NCBI GenBank assembly: GCA_021292165.1
Contig: CM037883.1
Span: 5,682,934 to 5,746,933, forward strand
DNA length: 64,000 bases
Direction: 5' to 3'
Source: Shinisaurus crocodilurus
Taxonomy: Eukaryota > Chordata > Lepidosauria > Squamata > Shinisauridae
Shown here: in pieces, positions 10,851 to 20,299 of the stretch
Position numbering within the stretch: position 1 is the first letter of the stretch
Layout of the letters: every line of letters begins with the position of its first letter
Made by a program: the position numbers and the translations under genes
The notes under the pieces: generated by a model
The model's input: the letters and a program-made list of their open reading frames with translations, nothing else
Told to the model about the DNA's origin: nothing
Databases searched by the model: none

Positions 10851-11010
10851 TGTCATGGGAGGTTTGAAGGATGCATCAGTCAGGAAGCTAAAATCTTCAA
10901 GAACTTCATTGTCTCTCTTCTAACAAGACCAGAGAAACAGCTACAGGAAGCTCCTGATTCCATCCAGTTGTAAATCCAGTGTCACATAGTGACCCAGCTA
11001 GATAATGGCA
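10850..11010. repeat. Diverged unclassified repeat shared with 39590-39720
   Basis: Shares AATGTCATGGGAGG, CAGTCAGGAAGC, CAAGAAC, TCCATCCAG, CAGTGTCACATAGTGAC and ATTATCCAC-like words, in the same order, with 39590-39720. It could be part of an LTR or another old element; the ends are unknown. Confidence 0.4.
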
Positions 11011-11869
11011 CTATCCACACAGATAAGAAATGTTTTAATACTATTAAAAGTTCCCTGCACTCTTGCCACACTGAGGCAGGTTCACACACATGCATGTCCA
11101 ACATTTGATAACTGCAACATCAAGTGATGGCTTCCATGTATGTATGGACAGTCACAGATCTAACTCCATGAGGGCAAATCTTATCACTCTTCAGAGTGAT
11201 GTGTAGTGGAGTCCATTCACACATTCCGATGCCAATCCACACGTGTAGAGAAATGAAGTTGTGTGCATGCTTCTTGGAATAAGCCCTGTGGTGAAAGACA
11301 AAGGAACACATCAAGTCATACTGTCCTGTAGGTGCAAATTTAGAGATAATTGGTAGGTATCCAATATTAGCCCTATGTAGTGTAGACCCAACATCAGGGC
11401 CGGTGCAAGGCAGTTTGGTGCCCTAGGCAAGATCAGATATTTAGCACGCCCCCCCTTCCCACTTGAGCCCTCCCTCCCTCCAGCCCTATGCCCATTATGA
11501 AATAAAAGTCAATTGGCAAAACCTAAAAAATATATTATCATAAACATTGACAAACATACATAAAATACATGTTGATGTAGTAGTAAGCCCCACTAATTCT
11601 AGTGGGTCTAATAAATAAGGGTGCATGGGATTGGAGCCTTATTTCTGGTATGTACACTTGGGGGAGTAGGAATTAAAAGCAATCCAAGTCCCCAAAAAGC
11701 ATACCAGTTAGCTTGCTTCATTGCAATCTTGGACAAATTCTGTTATTTCATCATTACAAGTATTAAATAAAAAGCATAATGATATCTAACATTAATATCG
11801 TGATCAAAAATTGTGAAATTCCATCTACTACAAGTCAAGATATGATTGGTAAAACAAACTTGGTAAAAT

Positions 11870-11965
11870 AAGTCCTACTACAGCTCCCAGCATCCCCCAT
11901 GCTGACTGGGGAACGCTGGGAGTGGTATGACTTAATTCTGTTTAAACATGCATAGGATTGTTTCA
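11870..11965. mobile_element. Small palindromic MITE remnant (CTACAACTCCCAGCATCCCCC type)
   Basis: AAGTCCTACTACAGCTCCC and GGAGTGGTATGACTTAATTC form inverted arms, and AAACATGCATAGGATTG is the right end. Compare 27012-27146 and 58921-59045. Confidence 0.55.
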
Positions 11966-12134
11966 GATAATTTCTATACCGTTTTTCTTATCTTTTTTGA
12001 AGCTCAAAGTGATTCCCAGGATAATAAAATCATTATAAAATACAATAAAACCAATCATTAAAACAATAAAGCAGTGATGAAACAATAAAATGTCATTATA
12101 TTTTATGTCAGAGTACTTTATTAGGAACTAGATC

Positions 12135-12770
12135 AGGCGGGGGGGAGCGCTGCCCACCAGATAACCTCGCCGCGCAGCTCTCAAGTCTGGGCAAGCGTAG
12201 TGTGCCCAACAGCGGCACTTTGGAAAACACCAGTGGAGGCTGGATGAGGCCTCCACCCTAGGCCCTTTCCACTCGGAATACTCCAGCCGCGTTCGAGGAG
12301 GCTTCCTCCCAAGTACGTGATCCATGCCAAGAGGAGCGGCTGAGTAGCCTCAGTAACATCCGGGCACGCCGCGCGGCTCCAGTCCTCACCTGTCTGGCGC
12401 GCGGGTCAGGGAGGCACCTGCCCCGAGTCCTCGGAGATGACATCCAAAGGCTCAGGGTCGCCGCCATCGTCTTCTTCCTCAGAGGCCGCCCCCTCGTCTC
12501 TTTTCGGCGGCAGCAACAACCCCCAGAGCTTGAAAGGCGGCCAGCTATGCTGAGCCATTTTTTCTCCCCAGTTTCAGAATTCCCACCCACCGGCTGCAGC
12601 CAAAGAGGCTCCTCCCTCCGTGTCGCAGCCAGCCAGCGCGGAGCCGGAACAGGGAGGCCGTTGTTTTCCTGCTTGAAAGTGGTCAGCGAGTAGGCGCTGC
12701 TGCAGCCCGCTTCCTGCCTGTGCAATTTCAGATTGTGCAAGCATTGTGTGTTTTTTTCAAGGCGTTTCTG
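12135..12770 (-). promoter_or_regulatory. CpG-island-like segment inside the hAT element
   Basis: Roughly 630 bases of GC-rich sequence with dense CpG (for example CGCCGCGCAGC and GCCGCGCGGCTCC), unlike the CpG-poor surroundings. It covers the 50-aa ORF and a splice-donor-like motif. A promoter role is inferred from composition only. Confidence 0.4.
12406..12558 (-). CDS. Hypothetical 50-aa acidic ORF in the CpG-rich part of the hAT element
   Basis: On the minus strand an ATG in strong Kozak context (A at -3, G at +4) opens a 50-codon frame starting MAQHSWPPFKLWGLLLPPKR, continuing with an acidic stretch (EEEDDGGD) and ending at TGA. About 15 bases beyond the stop is a good splice-donor match, CAG|GTGAGG. 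The layout looks like a first exon behind a CpG-island promoter, perhaps of the element's lost transposase gene or of a captured host gene, with the frame damaged near its end. I do not recognise the protein. A 160-aa frame overlaps on the same strand (12258-12740) in another phase. Confidence 0.3.
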   Translation of the reverse strand: MAQHSWPPFKLWGLLLPPKRDEGAASEEEDDGGDPEPLDVISEDSGQVPP

Positions 12771-13084
12771 GCGCCCCCTTTAGCCTTGCACCCTAGGCAG
12801 CTGCCTAGTTGGCCTAATGGTAGCACCGGCCCTGCCCAACGTAATACTGGGTCTACGCTCCATAGGACTAACATTGGATACTACCCAATAACTAAAATTT
12901 AAATAGAAATGCAATACATACATCTTGCCATCGTGGAGAAGATTGCCCAGGTGACCTGCAGGGCTGCCAGCTCAGTCTGCTGTCAAGGTGCCAACTGTTG
13001 ATGTGCAACTTCAAGGCCCCTGAAATCCTTCCTTATGGTTCTTGGACTGCACAGCCCATCAAATAGAAGACATCTTCAAATAGA

Positions 13085-13215
13085 TAGCTGTCTTCTGCCA
13101 GCTGTCCAAAATAGAGGGCTGTCTTCTGTAGTGGTCATGTTGGCTGGGGCTGATGGGATTTGGAGTCCAACAGCTTCTGGGGGGCCACAGGTTCCACACT
13201 CCTGTTCTAGTGGAT
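13085..13215. mobile_element. Diverged hAT MITE fragment, CAGCCTTCCCCAACC family
   Basis: GTTGGCTGGGGCTGATGGG, GGAGTCCAACAGCTTCTGGG and CCACAGGTTCCACACTCC match the right arm of the family with substitutions. Confidence 0.5.
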
Positions 13216-13486
13216 GCCCAGGGAGCTTCAGTTAGTGGAGACACATGGAGCAGGGCCTTAGATGTTGACCAGAGCATACTGGAGGGATACATGGGGGAAA
13301 GCATTCCTTAAGATGTGCATGTCTCAAATACTCATGTCTTGGCTGGGGTGGGTAGGAAGGCTTCATCTGCCTAAGGACTGTATACCCTCCTAGATACTTT
13401 CAGTTGTTCTGTACCCCAAGAGGGGAGGGGGCACCACAGCTGATGGTTGGTTCAGACATGCATACACGCAAAAGCCTTTGAAGCTT

Positions 13487-13740
13487 CTATTGTTGTTGTT
13501 GTTGTTGTTGTTGTTTACATTTCTATACCGCCCAACAGCCAAAGCTCTCTGGGTGCTTCACAGCAAGAAAAGAAAGCACACTGATACATCAGTTACAATA
13601 AGTACATCATTACAATAACAAACAACCCCAACAAGTTCATTTCACCAATACCAACATTATAACATTTCAAATTAGTTACAGAATAGGCAAAATCAATAAT
13701 TACAACATAATCTCAATTATTATTTATTGGTAATGTCACG
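13487..13740 (-). mobile_element. LINE 3' tail (L2-like), reverse orientation
   Basis: A TTG repeat is followed by TACATTTCTATACCGCCCAA then CAGCCAAAGCTCTCTGGGTG, the reversed 3' UTR of a squamate LINE. The related copy at the window's right edge keeps part of its ORF. Confidence 0.65.
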
Positions 13741-13913
13741 TGTAAGCCAGAGCCGAATACACCATATAAAGCTTTCCTTTGCATTGAGGCATTAATAAAC
13801 ACGACAAACTACAAACGACTACTCCGAGAGTACAAAGTGCAGAAAATAGCAACCAGGTTTCTTACGGCCCAGATCAGAATCAGATGGTGTCTAGATTTCT
13901 CTCAATGACCTAC

Positions 13914-14412
13914 AAAGGGCCCTGCTAGAACTCGTTCTGTGCAGGTGGGGGAGAGGTGACTGAGCTGAAGCTCGTCCCTCTCTGTGGCGGTGAAGTGCGG
14001 GTTAGGGAATTGATAGGGTCTGGTGAGCATCCCTGGCACCGTTCGGGTGACAGGCGATTTCTCGAGGCCTCACGTCGCTGGGTCCTTAAACTCGGTCAGC
14101 TGGAGATCAAGATCGCTTGAGAGGCCTTTGTTCGTCGCCAAGCTTGTTGTCTTGAGACTCTGAGAGGAGGCGTCGCATCAAAGGTGTCCCAACACTGTGA
14201 TAGTGTAAAATGGGATGGTGGCGAAATGCTACGCCACCTTCCGATTTTGAATGCTCCGCCCAATGCGCAGCGCTACCGGCCAGATGGGCCGGATTAGGAT
14301 ATCCCACACTCCATCCCTTTGCAGGTCATTGAATGTCAATAAATGTGGCGCATTTAAATCCCATCAACTTGTCTCGACTCTTTATTTCCACCTACGCTCG
14401 CAAGGCACTTCA
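13914..14412 (+). repeat. CpG-rich LTR-like segment (tentative)
   Basis: Sequence with many CpG, then AATAAA at about 14338, then CTTGTCTCGACTCTTTATTT then CCACCTACGCTCGCAAGGCA. This order resembles U3, polyadenylation signal and R/U5 of a solo LTR. No matching TSD, primer-binding site or internal gene was found, so the boundaries and nature are uncertain. Confidence 0.3.
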
Positions 14413-15032
14413 GCCGATCTCTCCCGAGCTCCACACTCTCTCATTCTGGGGCACTTCTTAAAGCTCCAGCAGAAACAGGGTGGGGTGCTTAGCCTCTTCC
14501 CCTGTGCTCTGGGTGTTCCTTCCTACTGCTTCTGGATGGGCTGTGGTGTCTGCAGAGAGTAAACATACAAGTTCAGCCTGTTAATGGAGCTAGTTATCTT
14601 CATCGGGGAATATACAAAGATTTGAGGCTTTCTAGCATGGGTTGGGATCTTGATATTAGGAAGGGGGGTAACTGGTTTGCCACCCCCACCCCCCTGCTGC
14701 TGCACTGCAGAACTATCATCCATAACATTCTCCTAGATGGTGGTGTTAAAAAGCCAGTAACCTCAATGATCCTTCACGTCTCCCACTTTCCTTTAACAAT
14801 TGTATTCTTCTGCCACTTTCCAGATTGCATCTTTTCCAAGTGTTCTTACAGAAAGAAAATAAACTGTCCAAAAAGTACAGCAGAAGGAAAAAAAACACCC
14901 CACAATCCTATCAGGCATTGCCTCTAGCGATAAGATCCCCCCCAGCTGTAAGTGTTAGGCAAAGGAAAATAAACTCACCACATATCATCTTTACAGTCAA
15001 CCAAGACCAAACACCAAATGATTTCTCTAAAG

Positions 15033-15139
15033 CAGTGTTCTCCAACCTTGGGTCCCCAGATGTTTTTGGCCTACAACTCCCAGCATGCCCCAGCCAGTGT
15101 AGCCAAAAACATCTGGGGACCCAAGGTTGCAGAACACTG
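15033..15139. mobile_element. hAT MITE, CAGTGTTCTCCAACC family, copy 1
   Basis: 107-bp palindromic element between TIRs CAGTGTTCTCCAACCTTGGG and CAGTGTTCTGCAACCTTGGG (the right end read inward). Perfect 8-bp TSD CTCTAAAG at 15025-15032 and 15140-15147. Confidence 0.93.
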
Positions 15140-15798
15140 CTCTAAAGAGTTTGCTTTAAATAAAATGATTGATATTAGGTTATACATCATTCTATGTACT
15201 TCTGGTTCAGTGGCTCTTGACTTTCTTTTTCCTAGCTTATTATTTATTGACAAAGTTTTCATGAGGAGTGATGAGAGTCTTGGGGGAAAGCAAAATTTGA
15301 ACGCATGTCAAATGGCAAATATATATGCACAGTGAATGCCCTTGGCATCTTGTGTCTATCACTCCTAGTGACCTGCTCTTGTCCCTATCCCCTCAACAAC
15401 TGCCTTTAAAAAAATAATAAGCTGTACAAATCAATTTACTGTAGACTCTTTGGGACATACAACTTATACAACATACAACTGGAGCTTGGCCTTTCACAAA
15501 GGTTCTATGGACTTTGAAGAAGCCCGAGTGCAAGGTGAAAGGAAGAAATGTGCTAAGCGAAAAGCACGTCAAACGAATCCTTTACAGGACCATCTTCCAT
15601 CTAGTAACCTGTGCCCTCACTGTGCCCTCACTGTGGGAAGCTGTGTGGATCTAGAATTGGCCTCCACAGTCACTTACAGACCCATCGCTAGAGTCTACAC
15701 AATTTTCTTTAGAATTTCCTCCTTTTAAAATCTCCTTTTTGTAATTTTATCCTGGAAGACAATCTTACTCGGTCATGAGTGATCGCCTACTAGTACAA

Positions 15799-15977
15799 CT
15801 TATAGATTTCATAGATCATAGAGTTGGAAGGAGCCTACAAGGCTATCGAGTCCAACCCCCTGCTCAGTGCAGGAAGCTAGAGGAGGGGTCTCCCATCCGA
15901 GTAATAACCTGGCCTGACCCTGCTTAGCTTTCCATGCTCAGACAAGCTGAACCAGCATAAGCCACAGGCCTGTATTG
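15799..15977 (-). mobile_element. 5S-rRNA-derived SINE with CR1-type tail, near complete
   Basis: On the minus strand it reads GGCTTATGCTGGTTCAGCTT, AAGCTAAGCAGGGTCAGGCC, GGTTATTACTCGGATGGGAG and then the CR1-like tail GCAGGGGGTTGGACTCGATA, ending in ATGATCTATGAAATC. The 5S box A and box C segments of the type 1 RNA polymerase III promoter are preserved. Confidence 0.85.
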
Positions 15978-15999
15978 AACATCTAAAAGCTCAATTGGG

Positions 16000-16270
16000 G
16001 AATACATTAGGTGGGAATGCAGGAGGGGGCCTTCACAGTGCCTGCATCCATAGGTGACACTGAAGAATTCGACCTGCTTGCACTTGGCGGACTTCAGTGC
16101 ACCTTCCTGACTCGAAAGCCGAAAGCAGGCCAAGTCGGGGGCGGGGGTTGCGGCTTCTGTTTTTAAAGCGGGCCATGATTTGCTTGCTTTTTTTAAAAGG
16201 CAGAGAAATTTGCACAACATACGGGCACAATTTGCGTAAAATACAATCGCAGCAGCTGATGCCACTGCCT
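16000..16270. mobile_element. Degenerate copy of the TA-flanked palindromic MITE (tentative)
   Basis: CTGACTCGAAAGCCGAAAGC, AAAGCGGGCCATGATTTGC, GGCAGAGAAATTTGCACAAC and TTTGCGTAAAATACAATCGC recall the core words of the copies at 9364, 45488 and 53988. The ends were not located. Confidence 0.4.
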
Positions 16271-16559
16271 ACTTACTCATTGGCTCTCTACCGGTCAAGC
16301 AAGCAAGTGGTAGCAATGCTGAGAAAGAGGATGAGGAGCAATAGCAGTTGGTGACAATGGCAGTGAGAAGGCAGACTCACTGAGGGAGGGGGGCCATAGA
16401 GGGTGTCTTTCCCAAGGGCCCTCAAAAACCTGGAGCCAGCACTGTTGTGGGTTCTTGCAGGCCCTCAGTTGTATTAGGTTTCTTGGCTGGGTCCCATGCC
16501 TCTTCCTCTGAGGAGGACGTCTACTTGGGGTCTGGATTGAGTGGGATTCTGACCTCTCA

Positions 16560-17260
16560 TGGTCTGAAAAACTGATCTTCACATCACATGTTGGAGCAAT
16601 GAGATGACACCTTTTCCGTGTGTCCGTTTTCTATACTTATTGCACTCACTGTGTGGTCAGGGCCAATTTTAAGTCCCTTGGATTAGTCCTTAGTGATTGG
16701 TCTCTTAAGTTTCCCATTGTCAGTGTCTACTGAAGATAATTAGACTTTGAGAACTGCACAACGATCCATCCCGCAGCTTCTGAAAATTCTCAATAGAAGT
16801 AATGCTATGATTAGGTAGCATCGACAGCTCTTTCTCTAACCGTGTTCAGAGGTCCTATGAGTGTTAGCAAAGGAAATGGATTATATATATTTTTCCTGCC
16901 AGCAACCCCCTACTCCTAAGCTAATTCAAAAGTAATCTAGTTGTGTCGCTGATGTCTCCTTGGTGTCAATTGCTGCATTTGAGTTTGGAATAAGGTGTTT
17001 TGGGCTGCCACATTCTAACAAATGTAGCTCAAATAAAATTGTGCATGTGGGCAACATAACTCTTAGGAGATCCCTTCATGATGGTGCTGGGTAAATTGAA
17101 CTTTTCTTTTGAATGTATATCATTTGGATCTAGAATAGTAGGTAATTGCTAGTTTGCACTGAAAGGCCAATTTTAATCAGTATATTGATTGGAATGTTAT
17201 TTTATAGGAAAAGCATTGGGGAAGATATATTAGAAATTGCATAGGTCTATTTGACTTGGA
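16560..17260. other. Unique intronic DNA
   Basis: AT-rich sequence without a recognised repeat or coding motif. Confidence 0.4.
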
Positions 17261-17271
17261 CTAATATAGGT

Positions 17272-17440
17272 CTGTGGCTTATGCTGGCTCAGCTTGTCTG
17301 AGTGTGGAAAGCTAAGCAGGGTCAGGCCTGGTTATTACTTGGATGGGAGACCCCTCCTCTAGTTTCCTGCATTGAGCAGGGGGTTGGACTCGATAGCCTT
17401 GTAGGCTCCTTCCAACTCTATGATATATGCAATCTCTATA
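17272..17440 (+). mobile_element. 5S-rRNA-derived SINE with CR1-type tail, most complete copy
   Basis: The head GTCTGTGGCTTATGCTGGCT, GAAAGCTAAGCAGGGTCAGG and CTTGGATGGGAGACC is colinear with vertebrate 5S rRNA, including the internal promoter. It switches to a CR1-like 3' tail (TGAGCAGGGGGTTGGACTCG, GGCTCCTTCCAACTCTATGA) at about 17353. The CR1-type tail suggests mobilisation by CR1 LINE machinery; CR1 copies are present in this window. Confidence 0.88.
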
Positions 17441-17454
17441 ATATGCAGAGTGGA

Positions 17455-17665
17455 ACATAGTTATCCTTTGGATTGTGTACTTCTCTGAATTTGTGATGCA
17501 CTCCTTGGCTCAAAAATTGCATACAAAAATCCATACATTAGGGAACATTGCATACAAAAATGTATATATTATGGAAAATTGCATACAAAAGGCATATGCT
17601 AGGGGAAGAAGCATACAAAAACAAATGTGCATTTTTGTGCATTTTTTAAAAAATCATGCAGAAAT
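17455..17665. mobile_element. AT-rich MITE with GCATACAAAAA repeats
   Basis: TTGCATACAAAAATCCATAC, TTGCATACAAAAATGTATAT, TTGCATACAAAAGGCATATG and AGCATACAAAAACAAATGTG follow at about 50-60 base intervals. The style matches the TA-flanked 'aaatgcac' MITE family. Confidence 0.5.
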
Positions 17666-17674
17666 TGGACAGAA

Positions 17675-17890
17675 TGGATTTGTTTGTTTGTTTGTTTGTT
17701 TACTGTACTTTTAAACCACCCAATAATAAAAGTTATCTGGGCAGTGTATAATACATTAAAACAAGGTGCACACATTAAAATGAAATAAAAATTGTGCAGA
17801 AGAAAACCAAGATAGATCCAGCAGCAAATAATAAAACCATAACAGCATCATAAGTTATCACTGAATACATGCAAAACTGACATGGACTAG
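17675..17890 (-). mobile_element. LINE 3' tail (L2-like), reverse orientation
   Basis: A (TTTG)n stretch at 17677-17700, then ACTTTTAAACCACCCAATAA then AAGTTATCTGGGCAGTGTAT, followed by ACATTAAAA words. It matches the reversed 3' UTR pattern of squamate LINEs. Confidence 0.55.
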
Positions 17891-18470
17891 AGATAGGCTG
17901 GTTTGTCTCTAGCGTAAGATAATACAGGTCTGGTTCAGTCTAAGACAACTCATATGCTTGCATCTCTTTTTCTTACCATTTGAAAACATTTGTTTCTTTT
18001 CCCCAGAAGTGAACTGTAGGCAAAGTCTTCACCAAACCTTGTTTAAAATTTGGAAGAGACATTGTGGGGTAGTAGCAACACACGCACACGGGAGCACAGA
18101 TTCCCAGTTCATGATTCTGTTCTAACTTGTATGAGAAAAGTGTATTTCCTTCAAGTAACCACAGGGTCCAACAGTGAGGGGGGGCAAGCTACTTGCCTGG
18201 GGATATGCTTGACCCCTTCCCCCTTTAGTGATGCCTGTGCCAAGGGCCCCGATGAAATTGCTTTGGGGACAAAACTTGCCCTTTGTTCAGCCAGTGGCTC
18301 TTCATCCCACTTCTATGGGACAAAAGCCACCAGGAAACTGCTACTGTAGAGCAATACTACCAGAATTGATACAATAAATGTTTGTGCATGATCAAGTCTA
18401 CAAAAATGCAGCCAATTGCATGACACACATTTTCCTTATCCTGCAGTTTGGCTCATTTCTTCCCCATTCC

Positions 18471-18502
18471 TCTTTTAACTCATTTTTTCTTTTCTTTTCT
18501 AG
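18471..18502 (+). promoter_or_regulatory. Splice acceptor: branch site, polypyrimidine tract and AG of the exon
   Basis: A TTTTAACT motif lies about 25 bases before the exon, the normal branch-point distance. It is followed by an almost pure pyrimidine run and CTAG. A second AG at 18507-18508 would give a 6-base shorter exon in a different phase, so the first AG is preferred. Confidence 0.7.
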
Positions 18503-18577
18503 CTTTAGTCACTAAGAGACCTCCCCAGCCTTTGTACCCTATGGAGAATCAGACGAGCGTTATACATGTCCAGCTGG
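18503..18577 (+). CDS. IL1RAPL2: Internal exon of an IL-1-receptor accessory protein-like gene (probably IL1RAPL2)
   Basis: This 75-bp internal exon is bounded by TTTTCTAG and GGTAAGTT. It starts with the second base of a codon and ends with the first base of a Gly codon, so it is phase 1 at both ends and encodes about 25 residues without a stop. The core peptide PPQPLYPMENQTSVIHVQLG matches the short linker joining Ig-like domains 2 and 3 of the IL1RAPL receptors, single-pass synaptic adhesion proteins with three Ig domains and a cytoplasmic TIR domain. PMENQ.SVI.VQLG fits IL1RAPL2 better than IL1RAPL1, which as I recall it has a divergent stretch there. A small separate linker exon is typical of the IL-1 receptor family. 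No other exon was recognised in the window, which agrees with the very large introns known for these genes. The family is fairly certain; the paralogue is less so. Confidence 0.78.
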
Positions 18578-18583
18578 GTAAGT
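18578..18583 (+). promoter_or_regulatory. Splice donor GTAAGT of the exon
   Basis: GTAAGT follows the exon directly and matches the U1 consensus at all six intron positions. The exon side ends CTGG. Confidence 0.75.
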
Positions 18584-18792
18584 TGCTTTCTGGGAATAAC
18601 GCATGGAATGATGCAAGAACAGTTTATTGCCAGTACAACATGCAAATCAATTTTCTGCTTTCTTGTGTCTAATGGTGGAATTTATTGCAACAGCAGTTGA
18701 AGGAAATGAGTTTGTGTAGCTTCAAGGAATGGTTTTGTTTTAATTGGCTATTCAATATGAAGTGGCTGTGGTTCATTGTAGGAGTTGATAGA

Positions 18793-18830
18793 TGGATGGA
18801 TGGATGGATGGATGGATGGATGGATGGATC
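18793..18830. repeat. (GATG)n microsatellite
   Basis: About nine GATG units, some 215 bases after the exon. Confidence 0.9.
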
Positions 18831-19079
18831 CATCAATGCCTGAAATAGTATATGCAACAGCCAGTTTTCACTGTGCATGGGCCAAAGATGTTGGTAAAAG
18901 GTACTAAGGAATGTTCTTACTAGTATTGATGGCAGCATGAGAGGTGTATTAAAGATATGCGTGTGGTGTGGAGAAAGTGGAGAGAGAAGTTTCTCTCCTT
19001 CTCCTATAATACTAAGAACAGGGTCATCCAATGAAACCATTATATAGGAGATTCAGGACGGGAGGGGGGGAAGTATGTC

Positions 19080-19420
19080 TTCACTCAGCACATAGTTGAA
19101 CTATGGAATGTACTGCTGCTGCAGGAGGTGATGATAGTAGCCACTAGCTGAGATGGCTTTAAAAGAAGATTAGACCAATATATGGATGAGGAGAGAGTGA
19201 TCAGTGGCTATTGACCATTCAGGTCCCCAATGGCTGTTGACCATTGAATTCCACAATGGCTATTGACTATTGAGCCATCTTGTGGCTATTAAGTTCCACA
19301 AAATGCTACTGTAGGCCAGTCACTGAGGGTCTTGTGCCCTGTTTGTGGGCTCCCAGATTGGCATTTGGTTAGCCAATGTGAGAAGCAGGATGCTTGCCCT
19401 GTGTTTATGAATTACAACTG
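19080..19420 (+). mobile_element. CR1 LINE 3' fragment with ORF2 C-terminus
   Basis: From 19080 the frame reads FTQHIVELWNVLLLQEVMIV, then ATS, a stop at 19149-19151 where CR1 has Trp, then DGFKRRLDQYMDEERVISGY and the terminal stop at 19212. This is the CR1 ORF2 C-terminus. The 3' UTR (GTGGGCTCCCAGATTGGCAT, TTGGTTAGCCAATGTGAG) follows. A 5'-truncated, inactive copy in the sense orientation of the host gene. Confidence 0.85.
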
Positions 19421-19969
19421 ATGCACAAAGCAATTATGTATGTAGGATCTAAGTGCAACCAGGTCTTTCAATAAATGCAACGACTTATGTGACCTAATTA
19501 CAGCCTTCAAACTTAGATAATAGCCAAAGTTGGCTTTGTTCTTCCTAAGAAGCATTTTCTTCCATCCTTTTATAAGACGACAAAGGACAAAACAATCCTG
19601 TCAAACTAAGACGGAAACTGAACACTAGAGCTGCTTTCCCCTTGCTTTCTCTCTCCTCCCCTTCCCGATGCTAGAAACTTAGAAAGAGATTTCAAGAGGA
19701 GGAGGAGGGGAAGTAGATTCTCCAAATTATATTAATTTCCTATCATCGAGCTAAGACAGTCAGCAATTTAACCTGGGAAGGCAACCAATGAGAATGATTT
19801 GATCAATCTCTCATTCATAAGTTCTGACTCACAGCATTTATTTTAGGGGGATTGTGTAGTCCTTTGGTAACAGACGTGTTACTGCATTTCATTTTGCCTT
19901 GTGCAAGAGATGGAAGAGCATTTGCAGGAAGTGTTGACATCAGAGAATCTCATCCTCATGGCCTCAGTG

Positions 19970-20180
19970 CAGCGTGTGGGCTGGTGGCTCCAAAATGTCA
20001 TTGGAGCAGTGTATCCACTCTAGGTTACGTTTTGAACTTTTAAGGAGCTATCCATGATGCTGACCATATGGGGGGGGGGTTGTGGTTCGGCACCATGGAT
20101 AGCTACTTTGAAGTTCCAACTGAAACCCAGAGTGGTGTACACCGCACCACTGACATCAGAGCCACCAGCAGCCTCCACTG
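19970..20180. mobile_element. Palindromic hAT MITE (GGCTGGTGGCTCC family), copy 2
   Basis: 211 bp; arms GGGCTGGTGGCTCC...GGAGCTATCCATG and the reverse. Perfect 8-bp TSD CCTCAGTG at 19962-19969 and 20181-20188. Confidence 0.93.
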
Positions 20181-20299
20181 CCTCAGTGGCTACAACAATA
20201 TGAAGAGGGTTACTAGACAATCCTGGCATCCACAGGGGGCATGTTCAGGCAGTTGCCTTGGACCCAGATGCCTAGCAGGGGCCCTGGCTGATGCCTGCC

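Larger units (their letters stand above)
11395..12834. mobile_element. 1.44-kb hAT element with TIR CAGGGCCGGTGC
   Basis: Ends are CAGGGCCGGTGCAAGGCAG and, read inward from the right, CAGGGCCGGTGCTACCATTA. The flanks CCCAACAT (11387-11394) and CCCAACGT (12835-12842) form a 7-of-8 8-bp TSD. The left half is AT-rich and holds an old MITE and a LINE-like tail. The right half (12135-12770) is strikingly CpG-rich with a small minus-strand ORF. No hAT transposase was found. A 165-bp relative lies at 54008-54172. Confidence 0.85.
11353..12894. mobile_element. Palindromic MITE split by a hAT element
   Basis: The left arm (GGTATCCAATATTAGCCCTA then TGTAGTGTAGACCCA) ends at 11394. The right arm (TGGGTCTACGCTCCATAGGA then CTAACATTGGATACTACCC) starts after 12842. 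Together they form an inverted repeat whose centre received the 1.44-kb hAT insertion. Confidence 0.7.
11322..12990. mobile_element. Old MITE fragment split by younger insertions
   Basis: TAGGTGCAAATTTAGAGATA at 11330 and AAATAGAAATGCAATACAT then CTTGCCATCGTGGAGAA at 12900 are adjacent in the uninterrupted relative near 40240. Here about 1.55 kb of later DNA lies between them: a small palindromic element, itself split by a hAT element. Confidence 0.65.
1..18502 (+). other. Intron upstream of the IL1RAPL2-like exon (inferred)
   Basis: No other exon could be recognised between the window start and the acceptor at 18502. The long open frames here are fragments within repeats or chance frames. 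By inference this is one very large intron on the + strand; its upstream end lies outside the window. Confidence 0.6.

Noticed and set aside
12258..12740. 160-aa open frame on the minus strand
   Set aside because: It lies in the CpG-rich hAT interior in a different phase from the better-supported ATG. Arg/Ser-rich composition is typical of an out-of-frame GC-rich sequence.
17272..17352. Possible 5S rRNA gene
   Set aside because: Only the first ~80 bases resemble 5S rRNA. The 3' part is replaced by a CR1-type tail in all three copies, and the sequence is diverged.
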